Source of the DNA: Prorocentrum cordatum
Taxonomy: Eukaryota > Sar > Dinophyceae > Prorocentrales > Prorocentraceae
Assembly (NCBI GenBank): GCA_963575745.1
Contig: CAUYUJ010018538.1
Location: 518,388-582,387, forward strand
Direction: 5' to 3'
DNA: 64,000 nucleotides
Position numbers and translations under genes: made by a program. Below, piece after piece: positions 9,840 through 19,700 of this stretch; the first letter of the stretch is position 1, and each line of letters opens with the position of its first letter. The notes under the pieces are model-generated. The model did no database searches and was not told the DNA's origin. It was given only the letters and a program-made list of their open reading frames with translations.

Positions 9840-10915
9840 GAGGGCACCTTGAAGCTTCCCAGACGGTCCAAGAGGCCTCCAAGATGCCCCAAGAGGCCCC
9901 CACACGCCCCAAGAGGCCTCGAAGAGGCTCCGAGAGGCCTCCAAGACGCCCCAAGAGACCTCCAAGACGCCCCAAGAGACCTCCAAGAAGCCTCCAAAGA
10001 GGGCCCCAAGAAGCCAAAATCGTTGATTTTCATTGTTTTTTCAATGTTTTTGGCATTTTCACCTTTTCGGCTTGCCGACGCTCCACGACCGCCCAAGAGA
10101 CTCCCAATACCGCTCCAAGACGGCCCAAGAGACCCCCCACGACGCCTCCAAGACGGCCCAAGAGGGCCCCCAGACAGCGCAGGAGGGCCCCCAGACGGCC
10201 CAAGAGCCGCTCAAGCAGCCCAAGAGGCTACCGAGGCGGGCCCAAGAGGGGCTCCTGAGAAAGACCACGAACGGAAAAATCCAGCCTTCCGCCCCAAGAG
10301 GGCCCCAGGACGCCCCACAGAGGCCCCAAGACCTCCCCAAGAGGGCCCCAAGAGAACAAAAAGAGGCCCAAAAGAGGCCCTCAATCGGCCCCCGAGAGCC
10401 TTCGAAACAGCCTCCAAGAGGCCGGCGAGAAGCCCCCCCCCCAAGATCCCAACGGTTATCCCCGAACGCACCGGTTTTTGGATCCCGAGGGAAACAGGCC
10501 ACGGACTGGACCCCAGGGCTTCCCCCCTGGACCAACGCTTCACACCGACCCGTCCGCTGAAGGCCCCCCCGTCCCCCGCTAAACTCACCAGGGGGAGATG
10601 GGCCCTCCCTGGGCTCGCTCCAGAGCTCCACGACACCCCCTGAGGCCTCTCAAGAAGCCCCCAAGACAGTCCAAGAGGACCCCGCCTCGCCGAAGATGGC
10701 ATCCAAACAACCCAAGATGCCCTCAAGCCGCCCCAAAAAGCCTCCAGAGGCCACCCGCGACCAAGCGATAGACGCTAAAGAAAAAAACAAGGGGGCCGAA
10801 AAGGGCCCCAGGAGGGGCCCAAGAGCGCCCAAGAGCGCCCCAAGAGCGCCCCAAGATAACCCCAAGAGGCCCAAAGACGGCCTCCAAGAGGCTCCAGAGA
10901 ACACTCCCAGACCCC
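9840..10915. repeat. Composite-R: CCAAGAGGCC array with AT-rich core
   Basis: Degenerate tandem 9-10 bp words (CCAAGAGGC, CCAAGACGG) fill both sides of an AT-rich core at about 10015-10095. The core carries AATCGTTGATTTTCATTG, TTTTTCAATG and GGCTTGCCGACGCTCCACGA. The same core-plus-array design recurs on both strands near 18.64, 20.6, 21.0, 29.9, 39.87, 44.97, 48.72 and 49.64 kb. Frames through it (PKRPPRRPK-like) are artefacts. Confidence 0.75.
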
Positions 10916-11074
10916 ACGCCCTACGCCTCCGGGCCTCCGCCCCCCTCCCCGTGCTCCCTCGCCGTCCTCCCTAGGACCTCCGACGTCGCCGGGGCGTCGG
11001 GGGTCACAGATTCGGCGTAGTCTGGTCGTATCTGTGACCCCAACATGCCGTTGTCCGAGCTGTTCAGGACCGGA

Positions 11075-11362
11075 CATGTCTGAGCCCAGAGTTGGAAGGA
11101 TGCCTCAGGCGAAACGAGCCGCCTCGTGAGCGGCATCTCTGAGCCCGGAGTTGCGATGATGTGTCAGGCGAGACTGGCTGGATCACCTCAGGTCAGGGCG
11201 TAGCTGAGCCCAGAGTTGCGAGGACGTTTCAGGCTCAGGCCAGACTGGCTGGACCACCTCAGCCCACGGCAGCTCTGAGCCCAGTATTCCGAGGATGTCT
11301 CAGGCGTCGTCGTCGTCGACGCCATCATCGTCGTCATCGTCGTCGTCGTCGTCGTCGTCTAC
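11075..11362. repeat. ~59-71-bp degenerate repeats plus (CGT)n
   Basis: CTGAGCCCAGAGTTG recurs near 11079, 11138, 11204 and 11275, each time followed by a GAGGATGTCTCAGGCG-like phrase and a CTGGCTGGACCACCTCAG-like phrase. A (CGT)n microsatellite follows at about 11306-11360. Confidence 0.7.
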
Positions 11363-11924
11363 TCAAACTGAATACCACCCTCCTCTCTCCCCCGCAGTTG
11401 CGGGAACCGCTCGCAACGACCCGGACAACACAGAAAACACAAGACCCCATTTGGGGTCGGCGGCAGAGGCGGCAGCCTTTAAATTATTATGTCGCCCTGT
11501 ATATAAGGACGCATGGTAAGGATGCAACTGCCTTCGAAGGTTTTTTTCGGCACTTTGCGAGCGGGGCGCGGCCAGCGAAAACGGCCAAGGATGGGCCGAA
11601 GGGGAAGGTTGCAAGGGTAACGTAAGAACATCGCTCATCCGAACTGATGGCGTCGACGACGGAAACGACGACAACGACCAACCCACGACGACGACGGTGA
11701 TGTGGATGGAGCCAAGTTCTGGCGATTCTTTCGGTGCGAAGGGACGCCAAGTTTGGACCGCGGCAGCTGCAAATGAACATCACGTTGTAGGCATTCGAAA
11801 GAAGGGGGAGCAAGACGGGAGGTAGAGACTAGAGCATGGATCCCCCGATTTTTTCCCCAGACATCCGACGCCACTTTCCTGTAAGACGTGATAGCAAGCG
11901 CGGGCCCCAAACAGGGCGTCATTA
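11363..11924. other. No gene seen; unique sequence
   Basis: Moderate GC, no shared repeat found in the window and no frame with recognisable motifs. Confidence 0.4.
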
Positions 11925-12225
11925 CAGTGTGTAGGTGGAAGCTATGCAGCGTAAGCTACGTGATGACAGCTGTGCAGTGTCGGCTACGTCGTGTGGGTTA
12001 TAGAGGTGGCGCATGTACGGTGTAACCAATGTGGTGTAAGCTACGCCGTGTGCTATGTGGTGTACGATATGTTGTGACATGCGTGGTGAAAGCCATGGCG
12101 TGTAAGCACAGAGTGGGCTGGAGGTGTAAGATGTGGGGTGCAAGCGATGTGGCGCCAGCCAGGTCGTGCAATCTGTGCGGTGTAAGCTATGCGCTGCAAG
12201 CTATATCGTGTAAGGCTTACAACAC
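11925..12225. repeat. Degenerate TGTGGTGTAAGCTA repeat
   Basis: Words such as GTGTAAGCTA, GTGTGCTATG and TGTGGTGTA recur every 15-20 bases, with much divergence. Looks like an old minisatellite. Confidence 0.6.
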
Positions 12226-12540
12226 AAAGGGGGGCACGCGATTAAAACAATGGGAGCGACACGGTTAAAACCAAATTCTCGCGGGGGGGGGGGGGGGGGC
12301 GGGGGGGACACGAATAGACCGTGCGCTCGCGGCGACGCTCGAGGGCGCTCGGGGCCGCGCGCCGCCGTTCGAGGGCGCCTGGCGCGCGCCGTCAGCAGCG
12401 TCGTGGCAGCTCGGAGCCCAGGGCGCCCGCGAGACCGCAACGTGGCGGCCACGTGGCGCCACCTCGGGAAACCCACCCCGCGCACGGGGCGCCCGCGCAG
12501 CGCCCACGAGGCGGCAGCGTGGCGGCCACGCGGGAGAGCC
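12226..12540. other. No gene seen; contains a G-run
   Basis: Holds a nearly uninterrupted run of about 25 G at 12283-12307 and then GC-rich unique sequence with no supported ORF. Confidence 0.4.
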
Positions 12541-12746
12541 CAGCATCGAACCGACGAGTCGGATCGGCGATCGACGTGACTCGGATCGACGGGCATCGGC
12601 AGCAGAGCCGGGAAACGTCGAATGGGCAGACATCGGCAGGCCAGTAGGCCTCCAGTGTGAGAGCTCGGATCCCAGATCGCAAGCCGGATCGGAACCCATC
12701 GCCATCGAATCGGGTCGGATCGGCGGCATCGACGTGAGCCCTGGCC
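12541..12746. repeat. DR-2 dispersed repeat copy 1 (GATCGG-rich)
   Basis: About 205 bp rich in ATCGGATCGGC words, beginning near CAGCATCGAACCGACGAGTC and ending GTGAGCCCTGGCCA. Better-preserved copies lie at 41745-41962 and 53318-53549. Non-coding. Confidence 0.6.
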
Positions 12747-13193
12747 ACGTGGCGCAACCTCGGGAACCCCCCCCCCCCAAGCGCACGGGGCCCCCGCGAG
12801 GCGCGCACGGGGCGGCAGCGAGGCGGCCGCGCGGCGCGTCCTCGGGAGACCCACCGGGCGCACGGGGGACGCCCGCGGCGCGGCACTGCAGGGACGCACG
12901 GCCCCGGGCCACTTGGGACCGCCTGGAGGGCTCCTTCGGCCGCCAGGGGACCATCTTTGAGGCCTCCTTGGCGCTTTGGGGGCCTCCTTGGTGGCCGCTG
13001 GGGCCGTCTTGGGCCGTCGGGAAGCCGAGCATGAGCAAACGACTGCAGGCGGGGCGGGCCCGAGGCCGGGCGCGCGGCCCCAGGCGCACGGGCGGCAGCG
13101 CCGCGCAGGCCCGGGCACATCTCCACACGCGAGCTAAACAGGAGCCCCTAGATGCAAGCACTGTCTGGGGGGCCTCTTGTCTTCTTACTCGGC
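12747..13193. other. No gene seen; GC-rich
   Basis: A few CTCCTTGGGGGCC-type words near 12950-13020 resemble Composite-R arrays on the opposite strand. Otherwise no recognisable feature. Confidence 0.35.
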
Positions 13194-13345
13194 GGTGGAC
13201 AAACCTCCCTTCACGAAACCTCCCTTGAATGAAAACGGCCTGGGACCGAAACCGACGGACCTGAACCCGCAAAAATGACGGCCGCGACGCCCTCTCGTGA
13301 ACCGAACACGGCACATTCCTGTCAGGGGTAGGAGGTTTGTCCACC
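13194..13345. mobile_element. TIR-5 MITE copy 1
   Basis: A 152-bp element with perfect 15-bp terminal inverted repeats: GGTGGACAAACCTCC at the left and GGAGGTTTGTCCACC at the right. Interior phrases (GGCCTGGGACCGAAACCGAC, CCCTCTCGTGAACCGAA) recur in the copy at 56925-57085. Non-coding. Confidence 0.75.
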
Positions 13346-13699
13346 CCCGATTTACCTTTGCTTCGCGGGGTGACTGAGGACAGCGAGCTGAATTTTCCAG
13401 CAACCGGCCTTCGGGTCATGCATGCCGGAAGCGTTACCGATGCCAATGTGGCTCCACCAGCCCTACCCCATAGAGGGAGAGGAGGGAGGTCAGAGCAGGA
13501 GAGAGGGAGGAGGGGGAGTCCCTGACTCTCAGGGTCATGCCACATCCAAGACCAGATTATCCCGGCAAAGCAACCTAACAGCGATGTGTAGGAGCATATC
13601 TGGAAGCATTCCCCTTAAGATTCAGATGATAATCCAGTTGTAGAATTTTGCTGTTCTCGCAGTCGGAGTCGCATTCACGATGACAGTCGCAGTGGCAAC
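13346..13699. other. No gene seen; unique sequence
   Basis: Contains a short purine-rich stretch at 13480-13515 and nothing else that I can name. Confidence 0.35.
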
Positions 13700-15056
13700 G
13701 GCAGTCGCAGTCACAGCCTCAGCCTCAGCCTGCCTCAGCCTCAGCCTCAGCCTGCCTCAGCCTCAGCCTGCCTCAGCCTCAGCCTCAGCCTGCTTCAGCC
13801 TCAGCCTCAGTCTGCCTTCAGCCTCGGCCTCAGCCTCAGCCTGCCTCAGCCTCAGCCTGCATCAGCCTCAGCCTCAGCCTCAGCCTGCCTCAGCATCAGC
13901 CTGCCTCAGCCTCAGCCTCAGCCTGCCTCAGCCTCAGCCTCAGCCTGCTTCAGCCACAGCCTCAGTCTGCCTTCAGCCTCGGCCTCAGCCTCAGCCTGCC
14001 TCAGCCTCAGCCTGCATCAGCCTCAGCCTCAGCCTCAGCCTGCCTCAGCATCAGCCTGCCTGCCTCAGCCTCAGCCTCAGCCTGCCTCAGCCTCAGCCTC
14101 AGCCTGCTTCAGCCTCAGCCTCAGTCTGCCTTCAGCCTCGGCCTCAGCCTCAGCCTGCCTCAGCCTCAGCCTCAGCCTCAGCCTCAGCCTCAGCCTGCCT
14201 CAGCCTCAGCCTCAGCCTGCTTCAGCCTCAGCCTCAGTCTGCCGTCGGCCTCGGCCTCAGCCTCAGCCTGCCTCAGCCTCAGCCTGCATCAGCCTCAGCC
14301 TCAGCCTCAGCCTGCCTCAGCATCAGCCTGCCTCAGCCTCAGCCTCAGCCTGCCTCAGCCTCAGCCTCAGCCTGCTTCAGCCTCAGCCTCAGTCTGCCTT
14401 CAGCCTCGGCCTCAGCCTCAGCCTGCCTCAGCCTCAGCCTGCATCAGCCTCAGCCTCAGCCTCAGCCTGCCTCAGCCTCAGCCTCAGCCTCAGCCTCAGC
14501 CTCAGCCTCAGCCTGCTTCAGCCTCAGCCTCAGTCTGCCTTCAGCCTCGGCCTCAGCCTCAGCCTGCCTCAGCCTCAGCCTGCATCAGCCTCAGCCTCAG
14601 CCTCAGCCTGCCTCAGCATCAGCCTGCCTCAGCCTCAGCCTCAGCCTGCCTCAGCCTCAGCCTCAGCCTGCTTCAGCCTCAGCCTCAGTCTGCCTTCAGC
14701 CTCGGCCTCAGCCTCAGCCTGCCTCAGCCTCAGCCTGCATCAGCCTCAGCCTCAGCCTCAGCCTGCCTCAGCATCAGCCTGCCTCAGCCTCAGCCTCAGC
14801 CTGCCTCAGCCTCAGCCTCCTGCTTCAGCCTCAGCCTCAGTCTGCCTTCAGCCTCGGCCTCAGCCTCAGCCTGCCTCAGCCTCAGCCTGCATCAGCCTCA
14901 GCCTCAGCCTCAGCCTGCCTCAGCATCAGCCTGCCTCAGCCTCAGCCTCAGCCTGCCTCAGCCTCAGCCTCAGCCTGCCTCAGCCTCAGCCTCAGTCTGC
15001 CGTCAGCCTCGACCTCAGCCTCAGCCTGCCTCAGCCTCAGCATCAGCCTGCCTCAG
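13700..15056. repeat. CAGCCT satellite with ~155-bp higher-order unit
   Basis: Basic word CAGCCT interspersed with CTGCCTCAG, CTGCATCAG and CTGCTTCAG variants. A landmark, CAGTCTGCC(T/G)TCAGCCTCGG, recurs near 13808, 13963, 14122, 14235, 14391, 14531, 14690, 14839 and 14994, mostly 140-159 bp apart with one 113-bp unit. The stop-free Ser/Ala/Leu/Gln frame through it is a consequence of the hexamer, not evidence of a protein. Confidence 0.92.
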
Positions 15057-15405
15057 CATTCAAAATGTGGCCCGGGAATGGAATTCTGGGAACACGAAGA
15101 ACACGAAGTCCCCTACAGTTGGCTCCAGGCATTCAAAATGTGGCCCCGGAATGGTGTTCGAGGAACACGAAGAACACGGAATGGCGTATACAGTTGGCTC
15201 TGGGCATTCAAAATGTGCCCCGGAATGGTGTTCTGGGAACACGAAGAACACGAAATGGCCTACAGTTGGCTCCGGGCATTCAAAATGTGGCCCGGGAATG
15301 GTGTCCTGGGAACACGAAGAACACGAAGTGGCCTACAGTTGGCTCCGGGCATTCAAAATGTGGCCCGGGAATGGTGTTCTGTGAACTCGAAGACCACGAA
15401 GTGCG
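15057..15405. repeat. 73-bp tandem repeat, five copies
   Basis: CATTCAAAATGTGGCCCGGG starts units at 15057, 15130, 15205, 15277 and 15350, spacing 72-75 bp. Each unit also carries GGAACACGAAGAACACGAA and CTACAGTTGGCTCC. It abuts the CAGCCT satellite with no gap. Confidence 0.92.
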
Positions 15406-16270
15406 TTACTGTTTGCTTAAAACGAGTTCCCCGGCATCCCCCCTGATCCTGCCCGGACCCCCCTGGGGAGTCATGATGCTCTCTTTTGACCCTACTAGAA
15501 AGCTATCAGTCTTCGCTGTCAGGTAAAAACGGCTCCTGGAGGTTGAACACCTTCCAACACATGAGTCTCTGTAAAACTTCTTGAAACCCAAATAAGGAGC
15601 AATACCATGCAATTGCATCCAAAGAGACAAGAAACCAGAAGAACTCATCGGAGGCTCATGTAAGAACAAGACATCTAAGACCGAGACATCCTCACGCCTC
15701 GCTGCACAACAGGCCAGGGGCGCCCAAGCGCCGCTGCCGGCATGATGCCAAGGCCGACGCTGGCGGGGACTTTAGCCGGCGTGTATTACATATCGGCCAA
15801 GCCAACACAAAAACCTTGATCACCGTCATCGCCGATTGGGAGAGGTTGGGCAACCGAATCATCCAGGGTAGGCCTGGTCCAGGTAAGGCCCATTTTGGCG
15901 CCCTCCATGCGCGGTCCAGGGAAATGCTGCACATAACCTATGAACCAGGATGGCCCATCTGCCAGAAACATGCTGGGCAAACCATACATTCGACAGAAAC
16001 GGATCTGGGTGTACGAAATGGAAAAGCGCAAATCAATCGGCAGTTCTGACCACGCCCTGCCCTGACCACTCGGTTAGATGCTCGTTCTGGGGGCACTCGC
16101 TCCACTCATGCGCCGATGCTGTGTCGAACGTCCGTCGACTTGAGTCGAGCTTGAGCCGAGATTGGTTCGAAGTCGAGTCGAACTGAATTCGAACTAAGAT
16201 CGAACTAGAATCGACCTAGAGTCGAACAGATCCGTTACTTAAACCTCAACTTGAGGCTCTGAAGATTGAG
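15406..16270. other. No gene seen; unique sequence
   Basis: Lower GC than the surroundings, with GTCGAACT/AGTCGA words at 16130-16230. Short frames on both strands lack motifs. Confidence 0.4.
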
Positions 16271-16493
16271 CAGGGACCGACCGTCCCGGCATTCCTATAG
16301 GCCTATCCCGACGTATTCTTAAAACCCAAACCTGTTGTAAGGAAACAAGCAGTGTTCTTAGAACATAAGCCCGAATTGTAGAACAAGACAGTCTCGGCCA
16401 AAACAGGCTCTAAGAACATGTCGTGCAAACCACGAAAGGTTCTCAGAGCATGCTTTGGTAGGCCTGTAGGCAGACCAGGACGCGTCGCCGCTG
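16271..16493. mobile_element. TIR-4 hAT-like element copy 1
   Basis: About 223 bp from CAGGGACCGACCGTCCCGGC to GACGCGTCGCCGCTG. The termini resemble hAT ends (CAGGG... / ...CGCCACTG). Several TTCTTAGAACA and TCTAAGAACA words inside form subterminal repeats in both orientations. The second copy, 55765-55986, has the same length and better-matched flanks. Confidence 0.65.
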
Positions 16494-16550
16494 CTTGACT
16501 CTTAGGCCTCCACTCGAGGCTCTGAGGATGGACTACGACGCGAGAGCTGG

Positions 16551-16653
16551 GTCGGGCATGTCCAAAAATAGCCAACAACTAACTGAAACATCCTCCCCAC
16601 ACTATTTTTTTCCCTATCTTTGAATTGTCCTCCTGTAGAGGGATATGCCCGAC
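16551..16653. mobile_element. TIR-1 MITE copy, internally deleted
   Basis: GTCGGGCATGTCC at the left and CTCCTGTAGAGGGATATGCCCGAC at the right, only 103 bp apart versus about 150-158 in full copies. AT-rich interior with CTATTTTTTTCCC. The right end is followed by TTAA. Confidence 0.75.
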
Positions 16654-16829
16654 TTAACGCGAGAGGGCCGCCTCGCCGCACGGCGGTGTGGCGCGGCCCA
16701 GCGCGGAACCCAGGAGGCGCGCAGCGCCGGCCGCCTGGTCCGGGCGGGTGGGCACACCGCCGCCGCCGCCTGGAGGCCTCCTGGGACATTCACGGGTCCC
16801 CGGGGATACAGCGGGGGCCGATCCACAAG

Positions 16830-17110
16830 AAACCTTCCACAAGAAGCCCAACCCTGAGACTGACCATCGCTCGGACGTCCATTCCCTATGCTCTTTCGGT
16901 TTCGTGCGCGGTTTTCTCGCAGGATGATCCAGGATGCTCATCAATGATCCCCGCTGAGAAAAAGTGCACACGTGCGAGCGATACCAAGGAGATCCCAAGA
17001 CGTCCACTGATTTTTGGTGTGGGAACGCCACGCTTTCCACAGGACAGCATCGAAACCCTAGAAACCAAGGGCACCCGGCTGGCAAGCGGGGCGTTTTTTG
17101 GCGTGGGCCT
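16830..17110. repeat. DR-3 dispersed repeat copy 1, interrupted by a TIR-6 MITE
   Basis: CCACAAGAAGCCCAACCCTGAGA before the insertion and TCCCAAGACGTCCACTGATT plus CATCGAAACCCTAGAAACCA after it. Intact versions at about 56205-56375 and 61065-61235 run through this point without the insert, which gives an empty-site comparison. Confidence 0.7.
16858..16989. mobile_element. TIR-6 MITE copy 1, nested in DR-3
   Basis: Inverted termini CCATCGCTCGGACGT and CACGTGCGAGCGATACC. Compared with uninterrupted DR-3 copies, the insertion lies after CCCTGAGA, and a short GAGA-like duplication may flank it. The relative at 18386-18512 is similar in length. Confidence 0.65.
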
Positions 17111-17117
17111 CCACTGT

Positions 17118-17290
17118 ATGATGTTCCGACCTACTTTTAGCCTTGATTACCAGAACGTTTTTCGAGCACCAGCAAAGTACCAGCACTGGAAGGTTTTCAC
17201 GTGTCGGGCCCTGGGATGAAATACTCGTTCGACACTTCGCCAGCGTGTCGGGCAGACACTCTTATGAAACTTTTCGGGGTACCAGAGGAT
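17118..17290. repeat. DR-1 dispersed repeat, reverse orientation
   Basis: Begins GTTCCGACCTACTTTTAGCC (inverse of the DR-1 end) and continues through GAAGGTTTTCACGTGTCGGG, CCCTGGGATGAAATACTCG and GTGTCGGGCAGACACTC. About 170 bp, no ORF. Confidence 0.6.
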
Positions 17291-17900
17291 TCTTGGAGCT
17301 CAGTGGGCCCTGGAAACGACAGGGCAATTTTTTTACCAGGTCCGTTTTGCCGTTTTCTGGCCGGTTACAACAGCGTTTTTTAGCCAGTTCCGTCGCAATT
17401 GTTTGCCCGTTCCGGCTCCGGTTCCAATCCTACCGTAGGCATCCATTTTCAAAACACTTGTTCAAAAACGGCGACAAAACGGCCCTGCCGTTTCACCAAG
17501 CTGGAGGCCTCCAGGAGGCCCCAATAGCAACACGATCCCCAAACCTTGATTCCCAGGTCGCCCAACTTCGCGACGAGCGGTCGTCCTCGCGCCCTCGCGC
17601 CGCCGCCTTGGAGAGGGCACCTCTCCAACCCAAGCTGCGCGAAGCGCGATTCTCTTCGCGCCCCTGGGGGTGACCCAAGATCGCCGCCGCCGCGGCCGAC
17701 CGCCGCGACGGCCGCCGCCGCGGCCGTCGCCGTCGTCGCTGTCGCCGCGGCGGCGGCGGCGGCGACTGCTGCGACGACGCGGCATCGGCGATGGTCGACC
17801 AAGCGCGCATGCAAACATCCGCCACCGTGCCTTCAGCACAGAGTTGAGAGCCCAGAGGCTAATGCAGGTGTGCGAGTTTGGCGGATTGTACAAGTGTTAG
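17291..17900. other. No gene seen; CGCCGC-rich tract inside
   Basis: A degenerate GCCGCCGCGGCCGTCGC tract fills about 17675-17785. The remainder is unique. Ala/Arg-rich frames are artefacts of the triplets. Confidence 0.4.
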
Positions 17901-18201
17901 GTCGTGCATGTCCTCCTACAGAGGGATTTCGGACTAAAAATAGAACATAGTGAAACAAAATTTGGAAATACCCCAAAATAGTCGAAAACTTGTCCCAAAT
18001 TTTTGTTGTACTACTTTTGAGTATTCCAGGGCTGAACCTACACGGTGTTGTTCGTTTTCGTTTTGTTTTCGTTTCCCTCGCGTTGTCTCCAATCCGCCTT
18101 TAACACAAAACGACATCGAAACGAAAACGGCCCACGAAATCGCCAAAACACCGTTCAGGTCCACCCCTGGAATATTCATCCTGTAGAGGGACAGGCCCGA
18201 C
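17901..18201. mobile_element. TIR-1 MITE split by a nested TIR-3 MITE
   Basis: GTCGTGCATGTCCTCCTACAG begins the element and CATCCTGTAGAGGGACAGG plus CCCGAC ends it. Subtracting the 143-bp TIR-3 insert and its 8-bp duplication leaves about 150 bp, the normal TIR-1 length. Confidence 0.8.
18027..18169. mobile_element. TIR-3 hAT-type MITE copy 2
   Basis: A 143-bp element from CAGGGCTGAACC to GGTCCACCCCTG, the same length as copy 1. The flanks GAGTATTC (18019-18026) and GAATATTC (18170-18177) match at 7 of 8 positions, as expected for a slightly decayed 8-bp target duplication. It lies inside a TIR-1 MITE, so it inserted later. Confidence 0.82.
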
Positions 18202-18385
18202 TGAATACAAATTCTCAAGGCCTGGACCACGGTTTTCCTGGAACTCGCGAGCGCTCTTTTGGGTGCTCCGGGGGCGTGTCGCGCCGGCCTCTGGGGCGGC
18301 GAGCCCGCCCAAAATGGCCCGGCGAGCCCGCAAAAGCCTCCCGAGAAGCGCCCGAGGCCGTCCCAGAGATTGTCGAGCAGGCCCG

Positions 18386-18512
18386 GCCATCGCTCGGACG
18401 TCCATTCCCTGTGTTTTTGTTCGGTTCGTGCCTGGTTTTTTTCGCCAAATGATCAAGAATGCTCCTCGATAGCCCTGGCCGAAAGAAAAATACACACGTC
18501 CGAGCGATGCCA
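18386..18512. mobile_element. TIR-6 MITE copy 2
   Basis: CATCGCTCGGACGTCCATTC at the left and ACACGTCCGAGCGATGCC at the right are inverted complements over about 14 bp. About 125 bp, non-coding; shares interior phrases such as TTCGTGC...GGTTTT and GATGCTC with copy 1. Confidence 0.7.
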
Positions 18513-18519
18513 AGGGGCC

Positions 18520-18960
18520 CATGAGGGTCTGAAGACAGCATGCGATGGACCCATGACGGCCCAGGAGGCCCCCAAACGCCCCAGCAAGCCCCAGGAGGGC
18601 TCCGAGAGGCCGCCCAAGAGCGCCCCACGAGGCTCAAAGGACTGTTGTTGCATTGGCTTTTGACGACTGTGAGCGTTCTCGCCTTTTCGAGCTGTCGACG
18701 TTGCAAGACGGCCCAAGATGCCCCAGGATCGCCCTCAGACGGCCCAAGAGTCCCCAAGGAAAGCTCCAAGACGGCCCCAAAGGCCCCTAAAAAGATCCAC
18801 GAGGCCCCCATGACGGGCCAAGACGGCCACAAGAGCGGCCCACCAGGGGAACGCGAACTGGCACGTCGAGCCCTCCGCCCCAAGACGAGCCCCGAGACGG
18901 TTAGCAACCGCCCGTGAGGCCCCCTATGCGCACCAGAGGCGCTCCCGAGATGCCCCCCCG
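18520..18960. repeat. Composite-R copy (plus orientation, diverged core)
   Basis: CCCAAGAG, CCAAGACGG and CCACGAGGC words surround a diverged AT-rich core at 18637-18712 (GTTGCATTGGCTTTTGACG, GTTCTCGCCTTTTCGAGC, GTCGACGTTGCAAGACGG). No protein is supported. Confidence 0.65.
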
Positions 18961-19082
18961 TGACGCCCCCCAATAGGCCAGGCAGAGCCCTTCAAAATGC
19001 ATCCACGACCCAGGCGCGGTGGTGGGGTGGGATGGGCCGAAGAGGCCCCCCTCTCTTTCGCGTGCACACATGTTCAATTGCT

Positions 19083-19084
19083 TT

Positions 19085-19127
<43 letters not shown>

Positions 19128-19700
19128 TCTTTCCCTCTTTGTGTTCTTTCTCTCTCTCTCTCTCTCTCCCTCGCCTCGGCCCCGGGGGCTCCCTCCCTCC
19201 AGGAAGGACCGGCACCCCCGCAGGGGACCCCCAGGGCAGCCGGAAGGCCATTGTCCGCCCGCAGGGCCGGTGCCCCGCGAGCCGCTCGAATTTATCGGCG
19301 CCAGGTAGGAGGAGGAGGAGGAGGAGGAGGAGGAGGAGGAGGAGGAAGAGGAGGAGGAGGAGGACGAGGAGGGGAAAAGCGGGGGCGCGCTGTGGCAGGG
19401 GCGGCAAGGCAAGGGGAAGGGAGGGAGAGGGGGAGGGGGCCGGGGGCGGGGGCAGTCGGCAGGCGGCGGTCGTCGTGGTGGTTGTCGTTGGGGTTGTGGT
19501 GAAGGTCGTGGTCGTGGGGCAGGTCGTGCAAGTCGTGGTGGTCGTGGTGGTCGGCGGTGGTCGTCGTTCGGGTGGTCGTGGTGTTCGTGGTCGCGGTGGT
19601 TGTCGTCGGCCAGGTCGAGGTGGACGTGGTGGCGTGCCAGTTGTGGTCGTGGTGGTGGGCGCGGTGGTCGTGCTGAGGATGGTTGAGGGGCTGTTTGGCT
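19083..19700. repeat. (CT)n, (GGA)n and GTGGTCGTG microsatellites
   Basis: (CT)n at about 19083-19170 with one interruption, (GGA)n at about 19306-19372, and imperfect GTGGTCGTGGTGGTC repeats at about 19465-19690. Frames through them are repeat artefacts. Confidence 0.88.

Noticed and set aside
13680-15446. A 588-codon Ser/Ala/Leu/Gln-rich frame
   Set aside because: It is translated CAGCCT satellite plus the 73-bp repeat; a hexamer repeat without stops stays open automatically.
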